From Paracoccaceae bacterium (lineage in GTDB: Bacteria; Pseudomonadota; Alphaproteobacteria; Rhodobacterales; Rhodobacteraceae), in the NCBI GenBank assembly GCA_020637675.1, contig JACKKD010000002.1, positions 1 to 64,000 of the forward strand: a stretch of DNA of 64,000 bases. The letters run 5' to 3'. The position numbers and the translations under genes were made by a program. Under the pieces are notes generated by a model. It was not told the origin of the DNA, searched no databases, and was given only the letters and a program-made list of their open reading frames with translations. Positions 8,451-16,912 of the stretch are shown here, piece by piece. Every line of letters starts with the position of its first letter. The stretch's first letter is position 1.

Positions 8451-10007
8451 TCAGGAAACCGACTTCAGCTCCTCCTCCGGCTTCGTCTTCTCGCGCCGCA
8501 CGACGAGATTGTTCAGCGCGTTGACGTAGGCCTTGGCGCTGGCGACGACCGTATCGGTGTCGGAGGACTGGCCGGTGACGATCTTGCCGCCCTCCTCGAG
8601 TCGCACCGAGACGGTGGCCTGCGCGTCGGTCCCTTCGGTCACCGCATGGACCTGGTAGAGCGCGAGCCGGGCGCTATGGGGGAAGAGCTTCTTCACCGCG
8701 TTGAAGGTGGCGTCGACCGGGCCGTCGCCCTGCGCCGTCACCTGATGGTCCACGCCGTTGATCGTCAGGATCAGGTCGGCCGACTGCGGCGCCTCCGTGC
8801 CGCAGATCACGCGCAGGAACTTCACCTGCATCTGACCTTCGGCAGAGGTCGAATCGGTCATCAGCGCGAGGAGGTCGTCGTCGTAGACCTCCTTCTTGCG
8901 GTCGGCGAGCGCCTTGAACCGCACGAAGACGTCGTTGAGCTGGTTGTCGGCAAGCTCGTAGCCAAGCTGGCGCAGCTTGTCGCGCAGCGCCGCGCGTCCC
9001 GAGTGCTTGCCCATGACGAGGTTGGAGGCCGAAAGCCCCACGTCCTCGGGGCGCATGATCTCGAAGGTCTGGGCGTTCTTCAGCATCCCGTCCTGGTGGA
9101 TGCCGCTTTCGTGGGCGAAGGCGTTCTTGCCGACGATGGCCTTGTTGTACTGCACCGGGAAGCCCGAGACGGCGGCGACCCGTCGCGAGATGTTCATGAT
9201 CTTCGTGGTATCGACGCCGGTGGTATAGGGCATGATGTCGTGGCGCACCTTCAGCGCCATCACCACCTCTTCCAGCGCGGTGTTGCCGGCGCGTTCGCCG
9301 AGGCCGTTGATGGTGCATTCGATCTGCCGTGCGCCAGCCTCGACCGCGGCGAGCGCGTTCGCCGTCGCCATGCCGAGGTCGTTGTGGCAGTGCGTGGCGA
9401 AGACGATCTCGTCCGCGCCCGGAACCCGTTCGACGAGCATCCGGATCAGGTCGGCGGATTCGCGGGGCGCGGTGTATCCCACGGTGTCGGGAATGTTGAT
9501 CGTGGTGGCGCCGGCCTTGATGGCGATCTCCACCACCCGGCAGAGATAGTCGTGTTCGGTCCGCGTCGCGTCCATCGGCGACCACTGGACGTTGTCGCAG
9601 AGGTTGCGGGCGTGGCTCACGGTCTCGTGGATCCGCTCGGCCATCTCGTCCATCGTCAGGTTCGGGATCGCGCGGTGGAGCGGCGAGGTACCGATGAAGG
9701 TGTGGATTCGCGGCCGCTTCGCGTGGCGCACTGCTTCCCAGCAGCGGTCGATGTCCTTTTTCTGGGCGCGCGCGAGGCCGCAAATCACGGCGTTCTTCGT
9801 CTGCCGGGCGATGTCGCTCACGGCCTCGAAGTCGCCTTCCGAGGCGATGGGGAAGCCCGCCTCGATGATGTCCACGCCCATCTCGTCGAGAAGCTCGGCG
9901 ATCTCCAGCTTCTCGTCATGGGTCATCGTGGCGCCGGGCGATTGTTCGCCGTCGCGCAGCGTGGTGTCGAAGATCAGCACGCGGTTTCCGGGTCTCTGGT
10001 CGGTCAT
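8451..10007 (-). CDS. leuA: 2-isopropylmalate synthase
   Basis: A 518-residue enzyme for the first committed step of leucine synthesis, condensing acetyl-CoA with 2-oxoisovalerate. The TIM-barrel catalytic domain shows IFDTTLRDGEQSPGA at the N-terminus, FIGTSPLHR, and the metal-binding HCHNDLGMATANALAAVEAG. The C-terminal third is the LeuA allosteric domain that senses leucine (for example ADLILTINGVDHQVTAQGDG and GQSSDTDTVVASAKAYVNALN). The gene stands alone, flanked by its own leader region upstream and a hairpin downstream. Regulation by a leucine-rich leader ORF is proposed separately. Confidence 0.97.
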   Translation of the reverse strand: MTDQRPGNRVLIFDTTLRDGEQSPGATMTHDEKLEIAELLDEMGVDIIEAGFPIASEGDFEAVSDIARQTKNAVICGLARAQKKDIDRCWEAVRHAKRPRIHTFIGTSPLHRAIPNLTMDEMAERIHETVSHARNLCDNVQWSPMDATRTEHDYLCRVVEIAIKAGATTINIPDTVGYTAPRESADLIRMLVERVPGADEIVFATHCHNDLGMATANALAAVEAGARQIECTINGLGERAGNTALEEVVMALKVRHDIMPYTTGVDTTKIMNISRRVAAVSGFPVQYNKAIVGKNAFAHESGIHQDGMLKNAQTFEIMRPEDVGLSASNLVMGKHSGRAALRDKLRQLGYELADNQLNDVFVRFKALADRKKEVYDDDLLALMTDSTSAEGQMQVKFLRVICGTEAPQSADLILTINGVDHQVTAQGDGPVDATFNAVKKLFPHSARLALYQVHAVTEGTDAQATVSVRLEEGGKIVTGQSSDTDTVVASAKAYVNALNNLVVRREKTKPEEELKSVS

Positions 10008-10026
10008 CGATTCATCTCTCTTTTTT

Positions 10027-10099
10027 TCCTTAGCTTGCCTGGCGCGGCGGTCACCTCTGAGCGGTCGCGCCGGAAGGCACGCTCAGAGGCGGCTAAGGA
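10027..10099 (-). promoter_or_regulatory. leuA attenuator: nested RNA stems pairing the leuA ribosome site
   Basis: Two nested inverted repeats lie between the leader ORF and leuA on the minus strand. The inner stem is CCTCTGAGCG (10080-10089) with CGCTCAGAGG (10054-10063). It starts over the leader stop codon. The outer stem pairs TCCTTAGC (10092-10099, inside and just after the leader's leucine codons) with GCTAAGGA (10027-10034), the purine-rich segment 20-27 bases before the leuA ATG. A ribosome stalled on leucine codons would block the outer stem and could free that segment. No T-run follows, so translational or Rho-linked attenuation fits better than a classical intrinsic attenuator. 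Confidence 0.65.
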
Positions 10100-10172
10100 G
10101 GAGAAGGAGGCCACGAAGCGACGCCGCGCGAAGGGCGCGGTGGGTCTCGGCGATATGCAGGCTCCGTGTCAT
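10083..10172 (-). CDS. leuA leader peptide (29 residues, five consecutive Leu)
   Basis: An ORF of 29 codons starting at ATG 10172: MTRSLHIAETHR, then ALRAASLRG, then five leucines in a row encoded CTC CTT CTC CTC CTT (10095-10109), then SRL and a TGA stop at 10083-10085. It includes nine leucines in total. Such a run directly upstream of leuA is the hallmark of a leucine-responsive leader peptide. A possible -10 element TATAGT (10181-10186) lies only 8 bases before the ATG, so the leader may be translated from a leaderless or nearly leaderless transcript. The ORF is too short for ordinary gene finders. Confidence 0.72.
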   Translation of the reverse strand: MTRSLHIAETHRALRAASLRGLLLLLSRL

Positions 10173-10222
10173 GGCGCGCGACTATAGGGGGGCGGCGCGA
10201 AAAGGAAAGATGGAAAAACGCC

Positions 10223-11200
10223 TCAATCGGAAGCGAGGTCGGCCTCGGCCGCAAGGCCGGCGCGCAGGCCGCGGCGCTGGCGCCCGATCTTCCAGTGCGG
10301 CCGCTCGGCCATGAGCCGGTCGGCGGCGCGGAGCGCGAGCCGGTGGTGTCCTCGGTCGCCGGCGCGCGCGAGGAGCGCCTCGACATAGGAAGGCGAGGCG
10401 AAACGCGCCCGCATCATCCGGTGGAAGGCCGGAATGTCGAGCGTGCCTTCCAGCGCGGCGTGGGCAAGCGGCTTCAGTTGCCCCATGCGCAGAAGCGCCG
10501 GCGGAAGCTTGTGGCCGAGGTGCGGCATCCTGAGCGGGATGGTGTTCGGCCCGGCGAGGCGCGCGGCATGGGCGGCATCCTCCGCTTGATGCGGGTCGAA
10601 GGCGAGGTAGAGCCGGCCCGCCGCGCCCGCCGCCTCGGCGGCGTCGGCATAGCCGCCGGTCCAGGGGAGGGTGCGACGGGCATATCTGTAGCGCGTCTCA
10701 AAGGGGGCGTGGACAGGGTCGAGCGTCGACTGCGGCGCGAAGGCGAGGATCGTCGCGCCGGGATAGTGCCCGGCGAAGGTCAGTGCCCCAAACCCGCCCA
10801 TCGAGGAGCCGAACGCCGAGACCGCCCCGAAGCCGGCGAAGAAGCGCTCGGCAGCGAGCGCCTCCATGGCCTCGATCAGGGCCGCGTGGCGGAACCAGTC
10901 CTTGCGCTTGATCATGACGCCGAGCACGTCCCAGCCCTGCGCGGCAAGGAACTCGTGCCCCCAGGGCGCGCGGGTCTCGGTTTCCCGGGCCGAGGCAAGG
11001 TTGTCGTAGGTCACGACCAGACGGCGGGCGTCGCGGGGCGCGGGGCCCGGCGCGGGCAGGAAGGCGAGGAGATGGGCGGGCAGGTCGCGCGCAAAGCCTC
11101 CCGTTGCGGCGGCGCGGGCGCGGACGGTGTCGAAGGCAGCTTCCTCCACGACGTTTCCCGGTTCGACGCTGTGCCGCGCCGGCGTGGTGTCCGTCGTCAT
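10223..11200 (-). CDS. Alpha/beta-hydrolase-like protein, function unknown
   Basis: A 325-residue cytoplasmic-looking protein starting at ATG 11200 (MTTDTTPARHS). I do not recognise a characterised family. It contains RLVVTYDNL, WGHEFLAAQGWDVLGVM and a nucleophile-elbow-like AFGSSMGGFGALTFA (G-x-S-x-G-G), followed by ILAFAPQSTLDP. These features suggest an alpha/beta-hydrolase fold with Ser as nucleophile. A late LPxxLLRM segment precedes an Arg-rich C-terminus. It follows the MORN-repeat gene by 100 bp on the same strand and ends just before the leuA promoter/leader region. Substrate cannot be inferred. Confidence 0.6.
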   Translation of the reverse strand: MTTDTTPARHSVEPGNVVEEAAFDTVRARAAATGGFARDLPAHLLAFLPAPGPAPRDARRLVVTYDNLASARETETRAPWGHEFLAAQGWDVLGVMIKRKDWFRHAALIEAMEALAAERFFAGFGAVSAFGSSMGGFGALTFAGHYPGATILAFAPQSTLDPVHAPFETRYRYARRTLPWTGGYADAAEAAGAAGRLYLAFDPHQAEDAAHAARLAGPNTIPLRMPHLGHKLPPALLRMGQLKPLAHAALEGTLDIPAFHRMMRARFASPSYVEALLARAGDRGHHRLALRAADRLMAERPHWKIGRQRRGLRAGLAAEADLASD

Positions 11201-11300
11201 CTGCGGGCTTGCCCTTGAGGCCGGCCCTTCCGCCCCTGGGCGAGCCCGGGCCGAGGCTTTCCGGCTGTGATGGACCCTGGGCGGGCCCGGGTCGGCGCGG

Positions 11301-12827
11301 TCAATTGTCGGCGGGCGCGGTCGCGCCGTCCGCCGGCGGTGCGGTGCCATCCACGGGGGCCGCCGGTTCCGTCCCGGCCGGCGCGCCTTCGGCCGTGGCC
11401 GGTTTCTCCTCGGTCAGCGCACCCTCGGTCCAGACGCCGGCGGCGGTCTGGCCTGTAGCGTAGCGCATGACGCCCTCGCCCTGCCGCTTGCCGGCCTTGA
11501 ACATGCCTTCGTAGACGTCGCCATTGGCGTAGGTCGCGATACCCGTCCCGTCGATCTCCCCCGCCGTCCAGCCTCCGACATAGCGGAATCCGTCCGGCAT
11601 CACGATCTCGCCCTGGCCGTCGCGCTGCCCGGCGACGAACTCGCCGGTATAGACCGAGCCGTCGGCATAGCGGGCGACGCCCTTGCCTTCGCGGCTGCCG
11701 TCCTTCCAGTCGCCCTCGTAGGTGTAGCCGTCGGGATAGGTCATCTTGCCCGCGCCGTCGTTCTTGCCGCCCTTGAAGGCGCCTTCGTAGACCAGCCCGT
11801 TGGCATAGACCGCCTTCCCCATGCCCTCGATGACCCCGTCCTTCCAATCGCCCTCGTAGGTCGAGCCGTCGGCATAGGTGATCTTGCCCTTGCCGTTGGC
11901 GAGGTCGTTCAGGAACTGACCTTCATAGACCGAGCCGTCGGGATAGGTGACCTTGCCCGCTCCCTCGATCCGGCCCTCCGCCCAGTCGCCATCGTAGATG
12001 TAGCCGTCTGTGCCGCGGAAGATGCCCTTGCCCTGGCGCTGGTCCGCGACGAAGGCGCCCTCGTAGATGTCGCCGTTGGAGTAGGTGACCTTGCCCTTGC
12101 CCTCGCGCTTGCCCATCACGAAGCCGCCTTCGTAGATGTCGCGGTTGGGCTGGGTCAGCTTGCCTTGGCCGCTCATCTGCCCGTCGGTCCAGCCGCCCTC
12201 GTAGGTCAGCCCGTCGGCGAGCGTCAGCTTGCCCTGTCCGGCGCGCTGGCCGCGCAGGATGTCGCCCTCATAGACCGCGCCGTCCGGGTAGGTGATCTTT
12301 CCCTTGCCCTCCTTGACGCCCATCACCCAGTCGCCGTCGTAGGTGTAGCCGCCGGGGCTTTCCATCCGGCCCTTGCCGTGATGCAGCGCCTTGGTGAAGC
12401 CGCCGGTGTAGGTCGTGCCGTTGGCGTAGTGCGCGGTGCCCCGGCCCTCGATTTCGCCGGCGACCCAGTCGCCTTCGTAGGTGCCGCCGTCGGAAAAGGT
12501 GATCTTGCCCTTGCCCTGCGGCTTGCCGTTCACGAAGGCGCCTTCGTAGACCGAGCCGTTCGGGTAGCGTGCCGTGCCCTGGCCGAGGATCTCGCCCTCC
12601 ACCCAGTCGCCGCTGTACTCGTAGCCGTTGGGCAGCCGGTAGGTGCCGCGCCCGTGCTGCTTGCCGTCCTTGAAGGTGCCCTCGTAGATGCCGCCGTCGT
12701 CGTATTCCTTGGTGACGACCTCCTGCGCGGCGACGTGACCGGCGGGAAGGACGGTCACGACCCCGGCCGTGATCGCCAGCGCGGCAAGTCCCGCCGCCGT
12801 GAGACCCTGTCTGCCCATCCGCTCCAT
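11301..12827 (-). CDS. Exported MORN-repeat protein (18 repeats)
   Basis: A 508-residue protein with an N-terminal signal peptide or membrane anchor (GLTAAGLAALAITAGVVTVLPAGHVAAQ) followed by about 18 tandem 23-residue MORN repeats of the form PDGxxYEGDWxxGxxxGxGKxTY, spanning about residues 42-460, and a degenerate nineteenth. The tail of about 50 residues is rich in Pro, Ala and Glu and is probably disordered. MORN arrays form extended beta-sheets that bind lipids or partner proteins. Here the array should lie in the periplasm or on the cell surface. Repeats are continuous and in frame, with no sign of breakage. Nothing nearby indicates a partner. Confidence 0.85.
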   Translation of the reverse strand: MERMGRQGLTAAGLAALAITAGVVTVLPAGHVAAQEVVTKEYDDGGIYEGTFKDGKQHGRGTYRLPNGYEYSGDWVEGEILGQGTARYPNGSVYEGAFVNGKPQGKGKITFSDGGTYEGDWVAGEIEGRGTAHYANGTTYTGGFTKALHHGKGRMESPGGYTYDGDWVMGVKEGKGKITYPDGAVYEGDILRGQRAGQGKLTLADGLTYEGGWTDGQMSGQGKLTQPNRDIYEGGFVMGKREGKGKVTYSNGDIYEGAFVADQRQGKGIFRGTDGYIYDGDWAEGRIEGAGKVTYPDGSVYEGQFLNDLANGKGKITYADGSTYEGDWKDGVIEGMGKAVYANGLVYEGAFKGGKNDGAGKMTYPDGYTYEGDWKDGSREGKGVARYADGSVYTGEFVAGQRDGQGEIVMPDGFRYVGGWTAGEIDGTGIATYANGDVYEGMFKAGKRQGEGVMRYATGQTAAGVWTEGALTEEKPATAEGAPAGTEPAAPVDGTAPPADGATAPADN

Positions 12828-13028
12828 CCTCGCTTCCTTGTCGCCGACCCGTGACTCGCACCCGCCGCGGCACGGGTCCGAACCCTAATTCCGCGCCCCC
12901 TCGGTGACAAGCCACAGGCGGCCTGACGACGGTGCGTTGCGCGAACCGATGCCCCGCCGGGCGCCTTGGACGCTTTCCCTCGGGCGCAGGTCTGGTAAGA
13001 CAGGGGCGCTCGAGAGACGGAGACGCGC

Positions 13029-14690
13029 ATGGCCGGTACATTCCGCCTGACCCTCGCACAGTTGAACCCCACCGTCGGGGACATTGCCGGCAACGCGGCG
13101 AAGGCGCGCGCCGCCTGGGCCGAGGGCAAGGCCGCCGGTGCGGCCATGGTCGCACTGCCCGAGATGTACATCACCGGCTACCAGACGCAGGACCTGGTGA
13201 TGAAGCCTGGCTTCGCGGCGGAGGCGGAGGAATGGATCGCCAGGCTTGCCGAGGACTGTGCAGACGGCCCCGCACTGGGCCTCGGCGGGCCCTGGCGTGA
13301 CAAGCAGGGGGCCCTCTACAACGCCTGGTTCGTGCTTCAGGGCGGAAATGTCCACGCCCGGGTATTGAAGCATCATCTGCCCAACGACACGGTCTTCGAC
13401 GAGGAGCGGCTGTTTGAAAGCGCCCCCGTCAGTGGCCCCTATGCCGTGAACGGGGTCAGGATCGGAACGCCGATCTGCGAGGACGCCTGGTTCGACGACG
13501 TGACCGAGACCCTGGCGGAGACTGGGGCCGAGATTCTCCTTGTCCCGAACGGGTCGCCATATTATCGCAACAAGTACGACCGGCGCGTGAACCTCATGGT
13601 GTCCCGCGTCATCGAGACCCGGCTGCCGCTCGTCTACCTCAACATGGTCGGCGGTCAGGACGACCAGGTCTTCGACGGTGCGAGCTTTGTCCTCAACCCC
13701 GGCGCCGACCTCGCGCTGCAGATGCCGGCCTTCGACGAATGTATCCGTCACGTGGACTTCGAGCGCGGCGAGCACGGCTGGCGCGCGGTGCGCACCGAAC
13801 TCGTGCCGCTGCCGGACGAATGGGAACAGGACTACCGCGCGATGGTCGAGAGCCTGCGCGACTACTGCGGCAAGTCGGGGTTCGGCAAGGTGCTGCTCGG
13901 GCTTTCCGGCGGGGTCGATTCCGCGCTCGTCACCGTGATCGCCGCCGACGCGCTCGGGCCTGACAACGTGCGCTGCGTCATGCTGCCGTCGGAATTCACC
14001 TCCGTCCATTCGCTGGAGGACGCCAAGGCGGTGGCGCAGGCACTCGGCTGCCGGCTCGACACCGTCTCGATCGAGGGCGCGCGGGACGCCGTCGAGGGCG
14101 CCCTTGCCCATCTCTTCAAGGGAACGAAACCGGGGGTTGCCGAGGAAAACATCCAGTCCCGCCTGCGCGGCCTGATGCTGATGGCGATCTCCAACAAGTT
14201 CGGCGAGATGCTGCTGACCACCGGCAACAAGTCCGAGGTCGCGGTGGGCTATGCGACGATCTACGGCGACATGGCGGGCGGCTACAACCCCTTGAAGGAC
14301 CTCTACAAGACCCGCGTTTTCGAGACCTGCCGCTGGCGCAACGCGAACCACCGTCCCTGGATGAAGGGTCCGGCGGGCGAGGTGATCCCCGACCGCGTCA
14401 TCGACAAGGCGCCCTCGGCCGAACTGCGCGCCAACCAGAAGGACGAGGACAGCCTGCCGCCCTATCGGGTGCTCGACGCCATCCTCGAACGGCTGATCGA
14501 GGGCGACCAGTCGGTGGCCGAGGTCGTCGCGGCGGGCTTCGATCGGGCGGTCGTTAAGAAGGTGGAACACCTCGTCTACATCAGCGAATACAAGCGCTTC
14601 CAGTCCGCGCCCGGGACCCGGCTGACGAAGAAGGCCTTCTGGCTCGACCGCCGCTACCCGATCGTCAACCGCTGGCGGGACAAGAGCTGA
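13029..14690 (+). CDS. nadE: Glutamine-dependent NAD+ synthetase
   Basis: A 553-residue two-domain enzyme making NAD+ from deamido-NAD, ATP and glutamine. The N-terminal nitrilase-like glutaminase domain (about 1-260) shows the Glu in ALPEMYITGYQ, the Lys in LKHHLPND and the catalytic Cys in GTPICEDAW. The C-terminal synthetase domain has the PP-loop LSGGVDSALV near residue 294 and TTGNKSEVAVGYATIYGDMAGG. Length and order of domains match the family. The ATG at 13029 is preceded by GGAGA at good spacing. Confidence 0.97.
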   Translation: MAGTFRLTLAQLNPTVGDIAGNAAKARAAWAEGKAAGAAMVALPEMYITGYQTQDLVMKPGFAAEAEEWIARLAEDCADGPALGLGGPWRDKQGALYNAWFVLQGGNVHARVLKHHLPNDTVFDEERLFESAPVSGPYAVNGVRIGTPICEDAWFDDVTETLAETGAEILLVPNGSPYYRNKYDRRVNLMVSRVIETRLPLVYLNMVGGQDDQVFDGASFVLNPGADLALQMPAFDECIRHVDFERGEHGWRAVRTELVPLPDEWEQDYRAMVESLRDYCGKSGFGKVLLGLSGGVDSALVTVIAADALGPDNVRCVMLPSEFTSVHSLEDAKAVAQALGCRLDTVSIEGARDAVEGALAHLFKGTKPGVAEENIQSRLRGLMLMAISNKFGEMLLTTGNKSEVAVGYATIYGDMAGGYNPLKDLYKTRVFETCRWRNANHRPWMKGPAGEVIPDRVIDKAPSAELRANQKDEDSLPPYRVLDAILERLIEGDQSVAEVVAAGFDRAVVKKVEHLVYISEYKRFQSAPGTRLTKKAFWLDRRYPIVNRWRDKS

Positions 14691-14782
14691 ATGGCCGTTT
14701 CCGGCCTGCGTGGTCGCCCGTTGCCATGTCATGCCGCCGTTTCGCGGCTAGGATAGCCTCCTGCCATCAACGGGGGTGAGCC

Positions 14783-15736
14783 ATGCTGACACGCATTCTT
14801 CCGGGCCTTCTCGCGGGGGTCCTTGCAGCCGTTCCTGCGGCGGCTGAGACGACGCTCAGGATCATGAGCTTCAACGTCTGGGGTGGGGGCGGCAACGAGG
14901 GCAAGGGGATAGAGGAGACGGTGGCCGTGCTGAAGGCTGCCAATGCAGACATCATCGGCATGCAGGAGACGCGGCTCGAGCCGGAGGACTGTACCGCCGA
15001 AAACTGCGCGGCGGTGGGCGAGTCGGTGGCGAAGGCCATCGCCGAGGCGCTCGGCTATCATTTCTACGACCAGACCCAGGCAAACCCCGCGCTCTGGGCC
15101 AATGCGATCCTGTCGCGCTATCCGATCGGGCCGGCAAGCGAACATGACCTCGGCGTGCCGATCGACGTGAACGGGGCCACGGTCTGGGCATTCAACATCC
15201 ATCACGATGACGAGCCCTATCAACCCTACCAGCTTCTCGGGATCGAGTACGGGCCGGCGCCCTTCATCAAGACCGAGGCCGAGGCCCAGGAATGGGCAAA
15301 CCGGACGCGGGGGCCGGCGATGGACCTGCTCTTCGCCGACATGGCGGCGGCCGAGGGTGCGGCGGCCGTCCTTGTCTTCGGCGATTTCAACGAACCTTCG
15401 GGACTCGACTGGACCGAGGCTGCCGTCGCGGCCGGTCAGCATCCCGTCAAGGTCGCGTGGCCGACGACCGGGCGGCTTCAGTCCGCCGGCTTCGTCGACA
15501 CCTACCGTGCGGCCCATCCGGACCCGGTGGCGAAGCCGGCCTACACCTGGACTCCGCAGGGTGACGAGACCGACCCGGAGGACCATCATGACCGCATCGA
15601 CTTCGCCTTCGCGAAGGCGGCGGCGCTCGAGGTCGTGAACGCCTGGATCGTCGGCGAGACGGGGCAGCGGACCGACCTTGCGGTCGATCCCTGGCCTTCG
15701 GATCACCGCGCGACTCTCGCCGAGATATCGTTCTGA
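14783..15736 (+). CDS. Secreted endonuclease/exonuclease/phosphatase-family protein
   Basis: A 317-residue protein with an Ala-rich signal peptide cleaved around AVPAAAETT, followed by a DNase I-like EEP fold. Motifs are MSFNVW, the metal ligand Glu in GMQETRLE, GDFNEPSGLDW in the second half, DHHDRIDFAF, and PSDHRATLAEI with the catalytic His at the C-terminus. The family hydrolyses phosphodiester or phosphomonoester bonds in nucleic acids, lipids or phytate-like substrates; export suggests an extracellular or periplasmic substrate. A GGGGGTGAG ribosome site precedes the ATG. Confidence 0.85.
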   Translation: MLTRILPGLLAGVLAAVPAAAETTLRIMSFNVWGGGGNEGKGIEETVAVLKAANADIIGMQETRLEPEDCTAENCAAVGESVAKAIAEALGYHFYDQTQANPALWANAILSRYPIGPASEHDLGVPIDVNGATVWAFNIHHDDEPYQPYQLLGIEYGPAPFIKTEAEAQEWANRTRGPAMDLLFADMAAAEGAAAVLVFGDFNEPSGLDWTEAAVAAGQHPVKVAWPTTGRLQSAGFVDTYRAAHPDPVAKPAYTWTPQGDETDPEDHHDRIDFAFAKAAALEVVNAWIVGETGQRTDLAVDPWPSDHRATLAEISF

Positions 15737-15772
15737 CTGGACGCGAGAGGGGCGTGGCGGCAGTATATCCGC

Positions 15773-16246
15773 ATGGCCGGCAAGACCGCGCCAACCGCCG
15801 TTCCGGTCACGGACTTCATCGCCTCGCTGGAGGATGAACGCCGGCGGGGCGAAGCAGGGCGGCTTGACGCCATCTTCCGCGAGGCGACCGGCTTTGGCCC
15901 CGTGATGTGGGGGCCGACGATGATCGGCCATGGCCGCTATCATTATCGCTATGCCAGCGGGCGCGAGGGGGAGGCCCTCGCCACCGGCTTCTCGCCCCGC
16001 AAGGCCGCGATCAGCATCTAGATCATGCCCGGCTACGCCGATTTCGGCCAGATCCTGCAGGACCCCGGCAAACACCGCCGTGGCAAGGCATGTCTCTATT
16101 TCAACCGGCTCGACGACGTGGACGCGGGCGCTCTGAGACGGCTGATCCGCGCGGGTCCCGAGGACCTTGCGCGGCACTGGCCGGTGCGGCCCAGCCGAGA
16201 GGCGGTTCTGTGCCCTGGGGCACAGGTCCTATTCGCCGGTGCATGA
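15773..16246 (+). pseudogene. DUF1801 protein gene interrupted by an in-frame amber codon
   Basis: Two collinear pieces in the same frame are separated by a single TAG at 16019-16021. The first 82 codons end KAAISI and contain MWGPTMIGHGRYHYRYASGREG, the second resumes at once with IMPGYADFGQILQDPGKHRRGKACLYFNRLDDVD. Together they form one DUF1801 domain, whose family normally has an aromatic residue (YIMPGF-like) exactly where the stop lies. A single TAT/TAC to TAG change explains the break. After the domain end (ARHWPV) the frame stays open for about 20 more codons. Either the gene is decayed, the stop is suppressed, or the base is a sequencing error. Confidence 0.8.
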
Positions 16247-16303
16247 AACGGTTTCTGCGTTGCAGCGTTATGTTTGGAGCGTACGTTTCCAATGGAGGGA
16301 CCG

Positions 16304-16897
16304 ATGTCCAGACCCAAGATCGCCGTCATCTTCTATTCCACCTACGGCACCAACCATGCCGTCGCCGAAGCTGCCGCCAGGGCCGCCGAGGCGGCGGGCG
16401 CCGAAGTGCGCCTGCGCCGCGTCCCCGAGACCGCGCCCGAAGCCGTTGTGAACGGCCAGGACGCCTGGAAGGCGCAGGCTGACAGGACCGCCGGCATCCC
16501 GGTTGCCACCGCCGAGGACATGGAATGGGCCGATGGCTACTTCATCTCCGCCCCCACGCGCTTCGGCGTCTCGGCAAGCCAGCTCCGGGCCTTCATCGAC
16601 ACGCTGGGCGGCGTCTGGTCGAAGGGCGGGCTTGCCAACAAGACCATCACCGCGACGACGAGCGCGCAGAACGCCCACGGCGGGCAGGAGGCGACGATCC
16701 TGTCGCTTTACACCACCGCGATGCACTGGGGCGCGATCATCGTGGCGCCGGGCTATACCGACCAGTCGATCTTCGAGGCGGGCGGCAACCCCTACGGCTA
16801 TTCCGCCAAGGCCGGTGACTTCGACGAGAAGGGCCACGCGGCCGTGGCGCATCAGGCAAGGCGTCTCGTCGAGTTCACGAAGAAGATCGCCGCCTGA
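16304..16897 (+). CDS. wrbA: NAD(P)H:quinone oxidoreductase, WrbA type
   Basis: A 197-residue flavodoxin-like FMN enzyme that reduces quinones by two electrons to avoid semiquinone radicals. Visible are the FMN phosphate loop YSTYGTN at the N-terminus, SAPTRFGVSASQLRAFIDTLGGVWSKG spread over two adjacent elements, and the HGGQEATIL segment. I chose ATG 16304 (MSRPKIAVIFY) because GGAGGGA lies 3-9 bases upstream. An in-frame TTG at 16274 would add ten residues without a ribosome site. Confidence 0.93.
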   Translation: MSRPKIAVIFYSTYGTNHAVAEAAARAAEAAGAEVRLRRVPETAPEAVVNGQDAWKAQADRTAGIPVATAEDMEWADGYFISAPTRFGVSASQLRAFIDTLGGVWSKGGLANKTITATTSAQNAHGGQEATILSLYTTAMHWGAIIVAPGYTDQSIFEAGGNPYGYSAKAGDFDEKGHAAVAHQARRLVEFTKKIAA

Positions 16898-16912
16898 AAC
16901 GGGGGCAAACGC

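Noticed and set aside
11301..12700. Tandem repeat pattern suspected as a CRISPR or satellite array
   Set aside because: The 69-bp periodicity is the DNA of the MORN repeats, in frame and coding.
12885..14732. Long minus-strand frame opposite nadE
   Set aside because: Its composition is a mirror of the nadE codons and there is no ribosome site or recognised domain; nadE is unambiguous.
16019..16021. TAG in the DUF1801 gene as pyrrolysine or selenocysteine recoding
   Set aside because: Selenocysteine uses TGA, no pyrrolysine genes are present, and the family has an aromatic residue here; mutation or read error is simpler.
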